Shown: one piece after another, positions 48,801-57,657 of the stretch
Numbering within the stretch: position 1 is the first letter of the stretch
Layout of the letters: every line of letters begins with the position of its first letter
Made by a program: the position numbers and the translations under genes
Notes under the pieces: generated by a model
The model's database searches: none
Seen by the model: the letters and a program-made list of their open reading frames with translations, nothing else
What the model was told of the DNA's origin: nothing
NCBI GenBank assembly: GCA_963971575.1
Contig: OZ020622.1
Span: 3,014,279 to 3,078,278 of the forward strand
DNA from: Liopterus haemorrhoidalis
Taxonomy: Eukaryota > Arthropoda > Insecta > Coleoptera > Dytiscidae
Direction of reading: 5' to 3'
DNA length: 64,000 nt

Positions 48801-50176
48801 GTTTGATCTGGCAATATTTGGGACGCGGGCTTGGAGGGCCGGCAGGTGAACATGTGATACACCTTCAGTACAAGTTTGAACTCGCTAGAGTAATTTTGTT
48901 GTCCGTAGCAATTTTTTTCGTGAAACAGTTTTTTTCTAGTGCGTTCTAAAAATGAGACATTCATTTCAAGCAACGGTGTGCTATCAGGTTTTACTTCAGA
49001 CTTGGGCACAGTGCAATGGAAACTTTTACAACTTCAGCAGGCTTACGGAGACAGTGTTTTGTCAAGGACCCAGGTTTTTTGGTGGTTTAAGGCATTTTGA
49101 GAAGGAAGAGAGTTGATTGAAGATGAATCACACAACGGAAGGCCTTCATCTTCAAGAACCGATGAAAATGTCGACAGAATCCGGGATCTTGTGCGTTCAG
49201 ATCGTCGGTTGACAGTCAGAATGATCAAGGAAGAGTTGAATTTGATTCACTACCGTATGAGTATGAGTTTGAACCCACAGCATCAATGTTTTCCGGAACA
49301 ACAACCGATTTTGGACGACCTTCACGAAATTCGTTTTTAAGCGAACTACGGCCACGATTGAAGTCGACAAACCATCGATAAACAGTAGTCCTTGATGGTG
49401 CTTCATCGCCTAAAGTTGAATTAAGTTTATCGATGCGCTGTTGCTTGGTTAATCCACGTCGAAAGTTGTAAAAAATAATCGCTCGAAAATGTTAACGATT
49501 TAATTCCATTTTGAGCCGAGATGAATTTTTTCAAGTTATTGTAAACAACACAAATAGCGCTCGTATGTCAAAACGTTCTGAGTACATATACCATCAAAAA
49601 TGTAAAACTTTACGACAGAAACGTCAGTTGCCAGATGGCAGCACAAGTTTAGCGATATTACGAAATATAATAGGCAACCCTCCTACGTCCCGGACGCAGA
49701 CCAGATAATCTGCAAGTTTAGAATAAAAACAGATTTTTTTGAAGTTTGTAGCATTGTTTTGCAAAAATATATCTATTAAAATTTTGTTAAGGGTAGAACA
49801 AACTACATAATTAATTTCACCACACTATCCACGACATATAGTAACAACTTTGTTAATCTAAGTTAATTATAATACAATATAAAAGTTTAGAGACATAGAA
49901 GTTATAACATTCAACGCACAATCAACAACCTCGTAACCATAGCAACCTTCATCCCTTCGCGCTAACAAAACTGGGCACAGTGGCGTGCCGTTACAAATTA
50001 AATTATTTGTTTTATCTCAGCATTCCCGGGCCATATCATTATGCACTGTGCAGTAAGTATATTACGAAATTAAGGATAACTTACCCCTTTAAAGAGCAGG
50101 ATAACCAAAAATAGGATATGCAACCGCATCTCAAAGATGCACCACAGTTAAATCCACTTCGCCACAAAACAGGATT
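36866..50176 (-). CDS. dy: Dusky-like ZP-domain membrane protein
   Basis: The last exon (38548 down to 36866) encodes 560 residues; the signal exon (50129-50085) adds 15, giving 575. The splice acceptor before 38548 (tttctttgtttcag on the minus strand) and the donor after 50085 are both phase 0. After the signal peptide come an acidic stretch, a proline/glycine-rich region (about 71-142), a ZP domain (about 143-402) with cysteines at 151, 181, 202, 249, 283, 328, 346, 389, 394, 398 and 402, a furin-type site RRVRR (460-464), a transmembrane segment (about 522-547) and a short tail. ZP proteins of this family polymerise at the apical surface after furin-type cleavage and link membrane to cuticle. 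KFDMLVRNCMAHDGKRAP and GKGPWASEVSGLVKIGQTMT are typical of the dusky/dusky-like pair. The tail-to-tail miniature-like neighbour favours dusky, but dusky-like remains possible. Confidence 0.88.
38854..39390. pseudogene. Palindromic mariner (DD34D-type) 3' remnant
   Basis: Two inverted arms of about 245 bp (38874-39119 and 39146-39385) each encode the C-terminus of a mariner transposase; read on the plus strand the right arm gives PSDYYLFC, NGKNFASVDDIKIHL and RFFESKDGAFCRDGIM before a stop. The left end begins ttgggttgttacataagtct after TA, a mariner terminal repeat. The rest of the transposase is missing. It lies in the long intron of the dusky-like gene. Confidence 0.8.
39391..40390. other. 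Intron sequence, no gene
   Basis: A run of 14 C residues at 39806-39819 and a GC-rich patch at 39958-40050 (ggcgggcggccaaccgtggg) are the only marked features. No coding frame or element was recognised. Confidence 0.4.
40391..40576 (+). pseudogene. Possible THAP-like zinc finger remnant
   Basis: A 61-codon frame reads TNCSVFGCHSRQDKDRHLSF in its middle. The C-x4-C pair followed by a basic stretch and LSF resembles the start of a THAP domain, which needs a later C-x2-H that is not visible here. It may be the first exon of a lost transposon or host gene. The call rests on a short match of layout only. Confidence 0.3.
40970..42300. repeat. Diverged 175-bp satellite units with SINE and minisatellite
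   Basis: Diverged units of the 8582-9660 satellite recur (aactcaaaaacgactaaaga; ataactcaagaacaataaaa; tttgtttagtctagaaaaaa). Inside lies SINE family 2 copy c at 41163-41310 (gccgactggcgtagcatagt; gggttcgaatct). At 41887-42000 three units of the 42-bp minisatellite appear (gaagtgaggacc), just after a run of C at 41864-41874. Confidence 0.65.
42359..42904. mobile_element. hAT-type MITE with internal tandem duplication
   Basis: Ends cagcatttcccaaagt and, inverted, cagcggttcctaactt; flanks gaatagca and gaataacc agree at 6 of 8 bases. Inside, a block of about 180 bp (from ttttaaaaacacaaaaaa through gctactgctttaaaataaaa) occurs twice in tandem at 42431-42608 and 42609-42788 with few differences. 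It is inserted in a P-type MITE remnant (42290-42358, gattaaacgtttagaat). Confidence 0.75.
42905..43700. other. Intron sequence, CA microsatellite, no gene
   Basis: A short (CA)n tract at 43146-43175 precedes a slightly GC-richer part to 43380. The two overlapping short frames there have no recognisable similarity. Confidence 0.4.
43701..44260 (+). repeat. 184-bp tandem repeat, three units
   Basis: Landmark gggtttctttctttatgtac (then tgttgaagtct) recurs at about 43705, 43889 and 44072, giving steps of 184 and 183 bp. Each unit holds ttttgctcataacttttgaa and aagagtgaagttt. The tgttgaagtct motif is shared with the 190-bp array at 2986-3605, so both belong to one family. Confidence 0.85.
44412..44876 (+). 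mobile_element. Helentron-like non-autonomous element, copy 4
   Basis: Left end tttttacaaaccgccaacat, leader ggaggtattgtgatcatacc, short (GTCT)n at 44541-44573, conserved 3' half, then gatggcggttggacc, hairpin ctgtggcggccacag and ctga. The hairpin loop changes from tgg to cgg while the stem is kept. Confidence 0.65.
44901..45061 (+). mobile_element. tRNA-derived SINE, family 1, 5'-truncated
   Basis: Body matches 5423-5584: attattcgggcgagaataat, ctcatccaggtgtaggagct, ctggcatcggcgagtagcct, and an AAAT tail. The tRNA-like head is absent, as expected of a 5'-truncated retroposed copy. It sits just past Helentron-like copy 4. Confidence 0.8.
45062..46385. other. Intron sequence with Q remnant and satellite unit
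   Basis: 45062-45175 is an inverted remnant of MITE Q (tttacaaattcacatgattc). 45355-45560 is a GC-richer patch with an open minus-strand frame (ARRLAESRIGYRIFHRSLGR) that I do not recognise. A satellite-type unit starts near 46001 (tttgtgtcttgatgtattat). Confidence 0.45.
46386..46644. mobile_element. PIF/Harbinger-type MITE, copy 1
   Basis: A 259-bp element with long imperfect inverted repeats starting ggcccggtctttccaccttc and covering roughly the outer 95 bp of each side. TAA flanks both sides (46383-46385 and 46645-46647), the target type of Harbinger transposases. A copy of identical length lies inverted at 61858-62116. No coding capacity. Confidence 0.85.
46645..47229. other. Intron sequence, no gene
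   Basis: No feature supported. The GC-richer segment at 46945-47080 (ggccggtcctattatcccag) may be repeat-derived. Confidence 0.4.
47230..47830 (+). pseudogene. Internally deleted mariner (DD34D-type), copy 1
   Basis: Plus-strand frame with AKLQQAYGDSVLSRT, a stop, then WFKAF, DESRNGRPSFSKTYEN and RRLTVRMIGEELNLTH of the DNA-binding half. It then jumps to ALSPCDFFLFPRLKNHLKGR, which holds the third catalytic Asp, and the C-terminus QRCVAFQGSYLEGYNIEL. The region with the first two catalytic residues is deleted. It is related to the SETMAR-like mariner group by its DFFLFPRLK motif. Confidence 0.8.
47831..48954. other. Intron sequence, no gene
   Basis: No open frame or repeat recognised beyond generally AT-rich sequence; the stretch at 48800-48860 is somewhat GC-richer (ggacgcgggcttggagggcc). 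Confidence 0.45.
48955..49705. pseudogene. Two different mariner 5' halves joined head to head
   Basis: 48955-49255 on the plus strand is the DNA-binding half of the same mariner as at 47230 (LQQAYGDSVLSRTQVFWWF, NGRPSSSRTDENVDRIRDLV). From 49256 the sequence switches to the minus strand of another mariner: NFRRGLTKQQRIDKLNS, PSRTTVYRWFVDFNRG and REGRPKSVVVPENIDAV, followed on that strand's 5' side by leader sequence up to about 49705. Neither has a catalytic core. Confidence 0.75.
50085..50176 (-). CDS. dy: Signal-peptide exon of the dusky-like gene
   Basis: On the minus strand an acceptor (gtttcttgtttcag) is followed by 47 bases of leader, then ATG at 50129 and 15 codons MRLHILFLVILLFKG, then a consensus donor gtaagt at 50084-50079. 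The hydrophobic run is a signal-peptide core. The frame joins in phase 0 to LVAED of the main exon, so cleavage would fall after about LVA. The acceptor ahead of the ATG implies at least one more untranslated exon further upstream (above 50176). The join crosses an 11.5-kb intron and is inferred from phase and content, not from transcript data. Confidence 0.72.
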
Positions 50177-50900
50177 CTGAAACAAGAAACATAATGTAAA
50201 ATCTTAAGTCTTAATTTTATATTAAAGACACTTGTCTTTTAAAGCTAAGTAGAATTGTAATAAATAACTTATAATGTAGAGGGCGTTATGACAAGCAAAA
50301 TTATAGTCGGCTTAAGTAGTAATCATACACTTAAGCTACAGACTTAAGTTGCTTAATGTACCATTGTTTTCAACATCAAATTATAAAAACTCAAAATTTT
50401 TATAACAAATATACAGTACTGTACTCAAAATTTATCACACAAGATTTAAGAAGCAGACGATAAAATATGGAATAAAACTCGTTAGAAAAAAATAGAAAGT
50501 TAAAGAGGAACTAGGAAAAAATATTTTTTGTCCTGGTGGAGAAACCTGGAGCATATGTATAAGACGTAGAAGATATAGAAAATAATAGGAGAATTGGAAA
50601 GCGATTTGAAGGATGCACTTAATACAGCAAGTTGAACCTGTATCAGTCGAATAATAGAGTAACCATGTATATTTTGTATCAAAGTACAGTGCGTTCATTA
50701 ATAACACTGGTCAACAAATTTAAACTTTTTTTGCTTAGATCTGATTCTTGTTTTTAACTAATTTTGGGGTGCTGATTTCAAAAATGTTAACAGTTTCTGC
50801 CTATCACGTCAAATTTTTGTTCTATCGTATTTTAACGTTCACCTTTTCACGTTCTGATATACGTCTACTTTAATTTCAACGTTCTTGTTGTCCAATATAT
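50177..50900. other. Region upstream of the dusky-like signal exon
   Basis: Further untranslated exon(s) and the promoter of the dusky-like gene should lie upstream on the minus strand, here or beyond, but none could be identified. The minus-strand frame at 50435-50707 has no recognised similarity. Confidence 0.35.
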
Positions 50901-51167
50901 TTGATTGAAAATTATCATCATCTGAGGTGCAACATGAGCGTGAAACTTCATTTTTTAAACAGTCCTCTTGATAAATTTCCTATTAATCTTGGAGATGTTA
51001 GTGATGAACAGGGTGAACGTTTCCATCAGGATTTAAAAGAGATGGAGAGACGTTATCAAGGAAGGTGGGATACTCACATGATGGCTGACTACTGTTGGAG
51101 TATTAAAAGAGACTTATCAGGAATGGTGCACTCCAGAAGATCTTACAAACGACCATTTAATCCTTAA
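50901..51167 (+). pseudogene. C-terminal fragment of a TE-associated arthropod protein
   Basis: The frame reads CNMSVKLHFLNSPLDKFPIN, DVSDEQGERFHQDLKEMERR and YQGRWDTHMMADYCWSIKRD, ending with a stop. This block recurs as the C-terminus of a protein present in many copies in arthropod genomes, which I take to be transposon-encoded. Its function is not known to me. The upstream part of the protein is absent, so this is a relic. Confidence 0.6.
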
Positions 51168-51384
51168 ATTATTTTGTATTTTTATTTTAACACTCCAATG
51201 CATTAAAATGTAATTAAAACTGTTCTCATTTTCTTTCTTTCACTATAAATAAAATTTTAAGAATATTTTCTAATTATTTAGTCCTTATTGTTCGCCAAAT
51301 TTGTACCAATTACAGTATCGACGTCTAAAATTAAACGATAGAAGCATTATTTGGCCGAAAATATGTATTTGTTGTAGAGCAAAA

Positions 51385-52155
51385 ATCTGATGTGATTAAC
51401 AATCAAAATAAATTATTTTGATGCGATTTTTGTTAAAATTGTCGAAAAAATTTTTGTCTTACACCCTGTAGCCCAGATGGTTTAAACTAAAAATCTGAAA
51501 AAAATTCTAAATAATGTACATTGGTGTGAACCGGAATAGTACAACAGGAATTTTTGATCAGATTATGTTTTCGGAAAATAACGCATTTTTTGTGTTTTTT
51601 TGGTTAACGATGCACAAAAGTTCTAATTATGTAATACACTATATTAAAAGGCGTATCCTGGTCTAATGGTTAGCTTGTTTGCTTGCTACCCAGCAATCTA
51701 GGGTTCACTCCCGGGCAGAGTCATGTATACGAAACCAGAGGGGCGGAACATATAAAACCACCAATGGAAGTCATAGGCGCAATTTTCAAAATCTTAATGA
51801 ACCTTGCTATATATAAAAAAAAAATACTGCACATATTTAGTTAGTTAGTTAGTTAAAAATTTTGGCGCACAGCAACAAAGGCTATTTACGCCTAACGCAC
51901 TGCACATATTTAGAAATCTAAATAATGGTATTAGGTATTCGAATTAAAATTAATAAAAAAAATATTTTAACATAAAATTTGTTTTTAAAGCTCTTAGATT
52001 AACAGGCGATAAATTATTTTGAAAATATAGTTCATTTTGCAGTGATTACTACAAAGCAAAATTTGTCCTACACACTCAGCCGCCTTCACTTATTATATAC
52101 CTGCGAAACCATGAAATGTGTGAAAATTCACACTTCACATCAATTTTCTTTTAAA
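51385..52155 (+). repeat. Family U repeat, copy D, with a small retroposed insert
   Basis: Contains ttggtgtgaaccggaatagt, a tRNA-like block at 51653-51720 (cctggtctaatggttagctt; gggttcactcccgggc), and the usual 3' end cacttcacatcaattttctt. At 51841-51898 a 58-bp piece (inverted, with ttag repeats and ggcgcacagcaacaaaggct) is inserted; the 15-bp actgcacatatttag flanks both sides (51826-51840 and 51899-51913) as a target duplication. Confidence 0.75.
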
Positions 52156-52649
52156 CTGTTCTGAAATATGTAAATATTTCATTTTATTAAATATAGAACT
52201 AAATATTGTCTTTCAATTAATTTAGTACATGAAATGATCGTTGTTTAAACATTTTTCAAATGTCCTATATTTGACCAATTACTATGACCTGTACAAGGCC
52301 AAATGGTCATTATTCAGGTCAGTTGGCAAAGTGCATAACTGTTGGTCTTCTAATTTGACTATTTTAACATATTATACCGTTACCTTTCATAAAAAAATGT
52401 TTTTAAATTGAGTAAATATGATTTCTATGTCAATTAGAAAGATGGACCCGCTGTTTTTATTTACTCATCTTAAAGACTCTTAAAATATTACTTAAACACT
52501 GAATTAAACACAAGATTACAGTGGACAGAACACGTGAGAATGAAAGAGAAAACGGTAAAGATCTAGAACGATTAAATATCCGGTTCGTGAAAATATTATT
52601 AATTTCTTAGCTTCATACGGAACTAGATAGTTATTTCTATTTTTAACCT
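52156..52649. other. No recognised feature
   Basis: AT-rich; no open frame, element end or repeat that I can support. Confidence 0.45.
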
Positions 52650-53040
52650 CAATCCATCGAAATCTCGAAATGTCAAAATCGATATGATCACAATACCTCC
52701 CTTATATATTTTGGCGGTCGGTAAAAATTAGCTAGTGACAACTTGAGAAAATTTAAATTCCATTTTGTTCAGCCTAAAGGTTTGGAAAAGCCTATACATC
52801 ATACTTCATTATAAAATGTTATTTTAATTTTTTGTGTTATTAGTAATACAAATTTCCAATTTATTATTTTTTTTTGTCTCAAAAAAATGTATTATACATT
52901 ATATTTTTTATAACAAACTTCACTCGGTTTCATGCAGGAACTTTAAATGTTCACATACCAATATGAAATATGAAATAACATAAGCAAGTTACTACGAAAC
53001 TTCCATTTAGTTCTACTTAAAACAAAGTAGCTGACTATAT
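52650..53040 (-). mobile_element. Helentron-like fragment followed by P-type MITE remnant
   Basis: 52650-52736 is an inverted left end of the Helentron-like family (aatccatcgaaatctcgaaa; cctcccttatatattttggc; ggtcggtaaaaatt). It is joined to P-type sequence: 52739-52795 (gttcagcctaaaggtttgga) and 52796-53040, which has the interior order of P (tttccaatttattattttt, gcaagttac, ccatttagttct). Confidence 0.6.
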
Positions 53041-53630
53041 AACATATATATTGTTATTTTATGCAGTTGTTTTATTTATTAATTAAAAATCAAACTCTAA
53101 TAAAACTAACAAATAAGTCCTATAGTTGGGGGAATAAATGATAATCAGTTAGCTCAAGGTCGGAATTTTATGATTGATGCTGAGCAATATACCAGAGAAA
53201 TTCGCCAAGTCGTTCGGATAGGAATCCACCAACTTTAAAAGATATTACAGGTCCGTGATGGCAAAAAGGCTGAGAAACACTAAAATAAACGAAGCTATAG
53301 CATTGATATACAAGATACCTCGAACACTGAGATTAAGAGAACTCTATAAGATCGAAAGTGTACTCAGAAACACGGATATAAACATTTTTCGTCGGTATTT
53401 TTATTTAATTTACTACAACAAAAAATTTAAACAATTCTCACGTTGTAATTACGATTGTCATAAAATTTTTACATATGTTATAACATACGTCATGCTCACT
53501 GTACATGTCTTACATTATCATGTCTACAAATGTGTACTGCGTTAAAAGTGTGTCAACCAAAATTAGCAACGCCTGATTTATATGCAACCCATTTTACACA
53601 AGTGTTAGTTGAGAAAACTAATCAACTGAA
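53041..53630. other. No recognised gene
   Basis: A 96-codon plus-strand frame (53255-53545, with IPRTLRLRELYKIESVLRNT) lies here. I do not recognise it and see no supporting context, so it is not called as a gene. Confidence 0.35.
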
Positions 53631-54275
53631 ATGTATGAGTTGATTTTGAAAATTTATAACTCGAAAACGGAAAATGATACAGATTTGGGGTTTCAATTTT
53701 TGAAATGTACATAGTTTCTTTAGTCTAGAAAAAAATTAGGGCATTAATAAAGGCATTAGTTTGCTTTATACAAATGAAAGTATTTTGACAAAAAAAAATA
53801 AATTTCAAACGTGCCGGCATTGGTGTACTAACGATAGCGATTCTACTTTTCATGTTAAACGTCCCGAGTTCCAATCCCGGTCAGATCATGGATATTTCTA
53901 TTCATCCTTATCAACTCATCCTCTTTAATAATAATAAAAAATAAAACTTTCTTTAAAATTTAATAGGAAACAAAAATTGAATAGTTTATTACAAAAATAA
54001 CCTATCAAACAAAATGGAAAATTTAATTTTATTCTAGATTCATATTATAAAAAATTTTGAGTCAAATTTGGAGGGGAGCAGGGAATATTTTTTGTCGTTT
54101 ACACATGAAAATATAAGTGATGACCTAGAAAAAAAAGGTCCTCACTTCTAAAATATATTTTTCTTCAAACAATTCTGGGAGGGCCAATTGGGGGACAGAG
54201 CAAGTTCTTAGGAGGGTCCGGGCCCCCTAATCCCCCGCTAGCGCCACCACTGTGTAAAACTAAAGATTTCGTTAA
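53631..54275. repeat. Satellite unit, tRNA-like block, minisatellite fragment
   Basis: 53640-53760 is a diverged unit of the 175-bp satellite (tttctttagtctagaaaaaa). 53813-53886 is tRNA-like (ggcattggtgtactaacgat; box B type gagttccaatccc). An inverted minisatellite piece lies at 54130-54155 (aaaaaaggtcctcacttct). A GC-rich patch (ggagggtccgggccccctaa) lies at 54212-54231. Confidence 0.55.
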
Positions 54276-54795
54276 CCCTTTACCGCAGAGTGTGCCATAT
54301 ATGGCACATTCCGATTTTTATTTTTTATTTTACTTTTAAAACTGAATCAGAACGTTACTTCATGAATGTTCATATATGCCACATACACAGCAATGGATCC
54401 TGCAGTATCTCAAGTAATGGGCTGCAATAGATTTGAGGATATCAAGCGGAATTTGCATTTCAACGATAACTCTGAATTTATTGAGAAAGGACAACTAGAA
54501 GATACGACCTTTTCTTTCAAAAATTCGAGGGCGACTGCTTTTAATCCCTAATGAAGAACACCTAGCAATTGACGAGCAAATAATACGGAATCATTTTCTT
54601 TTGTAACATAATGTAGAATCATAATGTTCCATGTGTGGTACAAACCCTAAATTATTATTTTAATTATTATTTTTTCATAAAAATAATAATTAATATTGTA
54701 AATATATTTTTTTAATTAATTTTTCTATCAATAAGAACCAATTCCTAATGCTCATGAATTATTTCAGCCAAAAATAAAAATGCATGCAGTAAGGG
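54276..54795 (+). pseudogene. Internally deleted piggyBac-like element
   Basis: Ends ccctttaccgca and, inverted, ccctta(c)tgca, each abutting TTAA (54272-54275 and 54796-54799), the target of piggyBac transposases. The interior encodes a piece of DDE_Tnp_1_7: MGCNRFEDIKRNLHFNDNSE, then in another frame IPNEEHLAIDEQIIR, which includes an Asp typical of the catalytic region. Frameshift and stops, and a length of only 520 bp, show it is inactive. Confidence 0.85.
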
Positions 54796-54799
54796 TTAA

Positions 54800-56600
54800 T
54801 ATAAATTAATGTGTAATGATATTCAAAATGCGTACTTATAGTGTTAAGCTCGTTCTGTCATCTGCTCCATTTCTTTGAATTTTCTTCATTTAGTTTTTCT
54901 TATTTTTTTTTAATGTTTGAATATTGGAACTGATAAATAGATTTTCCATAAGATATAATGGAAAATTAGGTTTCGAGCTACATATTTTTCAAGAAACGAA
55001 CCGCGATTAGCAACAAATTAAGCTCATAAGTCGAGGTACCTTGTATTTCAAACAAAACTGAAACATCCATAAAAATTCTTTTGCTATGTAAAAATTGGAT
55101 CACAAACTGCAAATTTCTTTCCAAATATCTTAATTTACCAAAACCGGTTAGTGGCCTTTCTAATTTTTGGAAATTGTGCCATCTCAAGGTCAAGTTATAC
55201 AATTTTAAATCTAATTCCTTATTGTAGACGAGATATGCAAATTGATTTAATAAAATTCACCATAGCAAGTGTGTTCTACTTTTCCGAGTGAAATTTCGGA
55301 ATAACCAAAATCAGAACTTGATTCCTAGAATCATAAATCTAGTTATATAAAATTGTTTAAACCAGGGATCGGCAACCTTTTATCGCGGGCCGATTCATTA
55401 TTTTTTTATTACTTCAAGGGTACATTCAGTAAAAATATTGGCAGCCAACACTTGCTGTTTTTTATGTTTATTTTTTACGATCTTAAGTTATAGTATATTC
55501 TAATCAAACTTTGCATAGTATTTCACTGTGTTACATTTATTCGCATGAATGTGCAAATGAATAATAAATAAAAAGTTAATTATTATCTAGCAGTATTTTC
55601 ATTTGAATGGTTATAATAATTAGTAATACAGTTACTAGAATAGGTCGTTAACATTCAAAATCTTTATGCTCTTATGAAAAATAATGCATTTCCTGACTAG
55701 GTCGTTGATAACATACAAACGATCATTACTTAGTTTTGGTGCAAAGCAATAATTACTAATGCGCTATTAGTAATTATTGCTTAGACAATAAATGCATAAA
55801 ACTGGAGTCAGACAAATATTAAATTAATATTCCAAGAGATGGTTGTTAAAAAAAGAGTTCTTAGCGCATTAAAGAAAATTTACAAGAACTAATTTTGGTA
55901 AAAATGAAGAACGATTAACAGAAAAAGTATGATGTTTAATTGCAGAGCTGTAGCAATTAATACTACAAAACTACGTCATCAAAGCAAATTTTGGTATCAA
56001 TAGACTCAATTCCTGTCTAATAAGGGCTATAGAACATATAAATATTTCCACTACAAATATTACTTTTAAATTCACTGTTTTCTTGCAGTTGTTGTTTCAG
56101 TTAAAGAGTTGTTAAGTAAAGTATGGGTAATTAATAAATTGTTTTAATTAGTATAATAGCAGAGAAATTGTTCAAGAACTTTACTTCTGTGGAATACTTG
56201 ATTTTGTAGAGACTCATTACCAAATGAGAACTCGTTACGTTTTGAAAGAGTTATAAAATAAATACACCAACACCTGCTAATTTAACCACCTGCTAAAAGA
56301 GATCACCTGCTTAAGTTGGTCAATTTTTGATTCTTCCCGCAAAATAATACCTACATCCCTCTTTTAAGCATAAGGTGACCAACTGTCTAAGTTTACCACT
56401 ATGAGCTGGTCCCTTCGGTAGTACTTTAGCCAGGATTTATTGTGCAGCCATTAAGGGGCTTCTGGTTATTTAGACCTTCAGGAGTTACACCACAACTACG
56501 AACAAGTGTCTGGTTATCTTTGGGCATTCAGTTATGCCACAATTGCTTATAATAAAAAAAAATTCAAGTGTGAATTTTCACACATTTTTTAGGAATATTA
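54800..56600. other. No host gene; hAT-like end near 55364
   Basis: ccagggatcggcaacctttt at 55363-55382, followed by gcgggccgattcatt, resembles an hAT element end; the partner end was not found. The rest shows no supported feature. Confidence 0.4.
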
Positions 56601-56604
56601 TATA

Positions 56605-56843
56605 TTTAATTATGTAATACCGTACTAGATCTGGTAACTTTGGTGATTGTTGTGTTGTAAATGAATTTTTATAGAACCTTGTGAACTTGTAAACCTGGCT
56701 TTTCAATTTTTGATTAGGTGTCATTGTATTAAGGTTAAATTCATTTAAAAATTACAAATGTCAGATTCTCATGTCAATTATTTGTCAAATAATTTAAAAG
56801 TTGCCATTTTAGAATTGCCACTCTACGATGATATTATAAAAAA
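56605..56843 (+). mobile_element. MITE Q remnant
   Basis: taccgtactagatctggtaa, ggtgattgttgtgttgtaaa and ccttgtgaacttgtaaacct match the left part of MITE Q copy 1 (28575-28660) with moderate divergence. The right end is missing and the sequence runs into Helentron-like copy 5. Confidence 0.65.
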
Positions 56844-57152
56844 TCATCTGTGGCCACTACAGGACCGACCGCCATCACAAAATACTTGTTTAATTTATGC
56901 TGCTTTATCAAAAAATGTCTCAATTAAAAGTTGTTAGTTATTGCTTTATAACAACTTTTGTTAAATATTTTTTTCGAAATATTTCTCTGTTTGAAATATT
57001 CACAAAAAAATCTTAAAACCGACACGAGTAAACTCTCATTTCTAGTTAACCGATTTTTACTAAATGTTGATTAACTCGTGCCATTGATATCAGAAGCTTA
57101 AATATGAAGTTTCATAAAAATCCTTTTAGCCGAATTTGCTCTGCACGTGTAC

Positions 57153-57215
<63 letters not shown>

Positions 57216-57373
57216 TTCAGACATGCAGACAGATAGACCGACAGACATCATGCTAAAAATAGTCAAAACGTTATGTAGGGACCTCAATTCGTGGAGATCC
57301 ATCGAAATCTCGAAATGTCAAAATCGGTATAATCACAATGCCTCCCTTATATATGTTGGCGGTCGGTAAAAAT
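56844..57373 (-). mobile_element. Helentron-like non-autonomous element, copy 5
   Basis: Inverted copy: ctgtggccactacag hairpin and aggaccgaccgccatcacaa at the left, (GACA)n tract at 57153-57245, and at the right cctcccttatatatgttggc followed by ggtcggtaaaaatt. The subterminal inverted repeats accgaccgcca and tgttggcggtcggt are clear in this copy. The GACA tract is long and nearly uninterrupted. Confidence 0.68.
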
Positions 57374-57519
57374 TACTTGGTCATATCCTGTAGCTTCAGA
57401 AGCATCACAAATGCTGAGATATTAAACATAGGATAAGAAAATATCTGGCGGTTCTTCGGGAGTTACGACAATAACCAATAAGAGTGCAAAGAAATCTGCA
57501 TGGCTTCTGATGCTCTTAA

Positions 57520-57654
57520 GGCCGGTTTCAGAAAGCCTAGTTAACTGAAACCAAATAGTTAGAAAACGGCTGCTATGATTACTTATGGGATTGTTATATT
57601 GTAACCAAGTTTAACCAAAAGTTTGAATTCAGTTAAGCTTTCAGAAACCGGCCC
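57520..57654. mobile_element. Short Harbinger-type MITE
   Basis: A 135-bp element with inverted ends ggccggtttcagaaagc and gctttcagaaaccggccc, flanked by TAA on both sides (57517-57519 and 57655-57657). Smaller than and unlike the 259-bp MITE at 46386, but with the same target type. Confidence 0.75.
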
Positions 57655-57657
57655 TAA

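Noticed and set aside
53255..53545. A 96-codon host gene
   Set aside because: No recognisable domain, no splice or polyadenylation context, and AT-driven composition.
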